Below the pieces are notes generated by a model. That model saw only the letters and a program-made list of their open reading frames with translations. It did no database searches and was not told the origin of the DNA. Below are positions 63,335 to 64,000 of a DNA stretch of 64,000 nucleotides, piece by piece (the stretch's first letter is position 1; every line of letters starts with the position of its first letter). The stretch comes from Chelydra serpentina (taxonomy: Eukaryota; Chordata; Testudines; Chelydridae), in the NCBI GenBank assembly GCA_037349315.1, contig JBAIAC010000128.1, positions 310,001 to 374,000 on the forward strand, read 5' to 3'. Both the position numbers and the translations under genes were made by a program.

Positions 63335-63406
63335 AGCAGAGTGGCGCAGCGGCAGCGTGCTGGGCCCATAACCCAGAGGTCGATGGATCGAAACCATCTT
63401 CTGCTA
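63335..63406 (+). tRNA. tRNA-iMet(CAT)
   Basis: Intact initiator gene: acceptor AGCAGAG/TTCTGCT with one G-T, CTGGG CCCATAA CCCAG, T loop ATCGAAA. TTTTT is about 18 bases downstream. The usual 5' flank is pushed away by the CR1 fragment ending ten bases upstream. Confidence 0.92.
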
Positions 63407-64000
63407 GGCAGGTGCTTGTTTCTTTTTACTCTGGGCCTTCAAGCGAGGCGGCTGTTGTAGGAGCAGCAGTGATCTGTGTGCTATGTAGAACTTGTTACTC
63501 CAAAGGTGTGTTCACTCCACACACCCCCGCCGCCTTTTGTCACCTCTCCCTCTTTGAAGACCTGTGAAGCGGCTTTCCCCCTCCCCTCCCTCCTGGAATG
63601 CTGCTGGGCTGGATGGGCTGTTAGGCAGCTGGAAGATGAGAAGAGCTCCCAGGTAAACAGGGTGTCTGGGACTCTGACCAGGCAGCGATCACACACCCAA
63701 CGCATGGACACTGCACGGACACTGCCTGAGCTGGAGTGTGGCCAAGCAGACGTGGCCAAGTCATCTCTAGTCGCAGGCCATGAGGAGCTGGTCCTTAACA
63801 GGGGGAGGGGCCATGTGCTCAGGAATCACGAGCTTGTACCTCCCGTGAAGGCCCTTCGCCCGGACCGCCTGGCCGGTGGCTCACCGCGTTGCAGTCCATC
63901 CTGCCTCGGGAAGACTCACCTTCGTCGCCCCGCCCATCGCTGCGCGGTGGGACACTTACCTTGAAGGAGCCTGACATCTCCAGTGCCGTGCCTGTCCTGG
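63407..64000. other. No gene seen
   Basis: Beyond the initiator 3' flank the sequence to the window edge has no recognised feature. The open frame at 63476-63964 shows no domain I know. Confidence 0.55.

Overview
This window is vertebrate nuclear DNA, most likely from a turtle or another reptile. CR1 LINE fragments of the sauropsid type, tRNA-headed SINEs with CR1-like tails, short hAT-like elements with TAGGGTGACC ends, Ty3/gypsy and retroviral LTR pieces and a MIR core-SINE all point that way. I found no host protein-coding gene. The long open frames are either transposon remnants or artefacts of tandem repeats whose period is a multiple of three.

The main content is a dense, scrambled tRNA gene cluster with about 55 tRNA genes, variants and broken copies on both strands. 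Families seen are Lys, Thr, initiator Met, Val, Ser, Asn, Gln, Phe, Ala, Cys, Arg, Gly, Glu, Ile(TAT, with an intron) and a Met-like elongator relic. No Asp, His, Leu, Pro or Tyr gene was recognised. Each family sits in its own flanking module of roughly 0.3-1 kb. The modules have been copied, inverted, truncated and fused to each other, so the cluster is a mosaic of repeated units rather than a simple tandem array.

Layout: 1-2.3 kb is a decayed gypsy element (minus strand). 2.5-8.6 kb holds Gln, Lys, Thr, Phe/Cys chimera, Ile, Phe and two inverted initiator Met genes. 8.6-9.7 kb is the first of four arrays of a 57-bp minisatellite. 9.7-13.6 kb has a CR1 insertion and a segment duplicated at 34.7-36.7 kb, with a 36-bp repeat expanded from one to nine copies. 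14.2-15.8 kb is the largest 57-bp array, followed by Val, Lys, Gln, Ala, Asn, Met, Arg and Ser loci to 22 kb. 23-24.2 kb is a CR1 reverse-transcriptase remnant. 24-31.6 kb has Lys, Phe, Val, Thr and Ala loci. 32.3-35 kb and 44.3-46.1 kb are partly inverted copies of each other, each with a MIR, a Val variant and a 57-bp array. 47.7-48.3 kb is a G-rich 45-bp array beside a retroviral LTR. 49-63.4 kb holds Arg, Cys, Ser, Gly, Met-like, Thr, Asn and initiator Met loci between old LTRs.

The most notable signals are these. The 57-bp arrays lie beside tRNA genes: three of the four end 26-27 bp upstream of a variant Val gene with anticodon GAC, and one cuts a tRNA-Ser gene in half. One tRNA is a Phe/Cys chimera joined at the B box. 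Several tRNA bodies carry an anticodon for another amino acid. All identifications were made by eye from remembered family consensus; no search or folding program was run.
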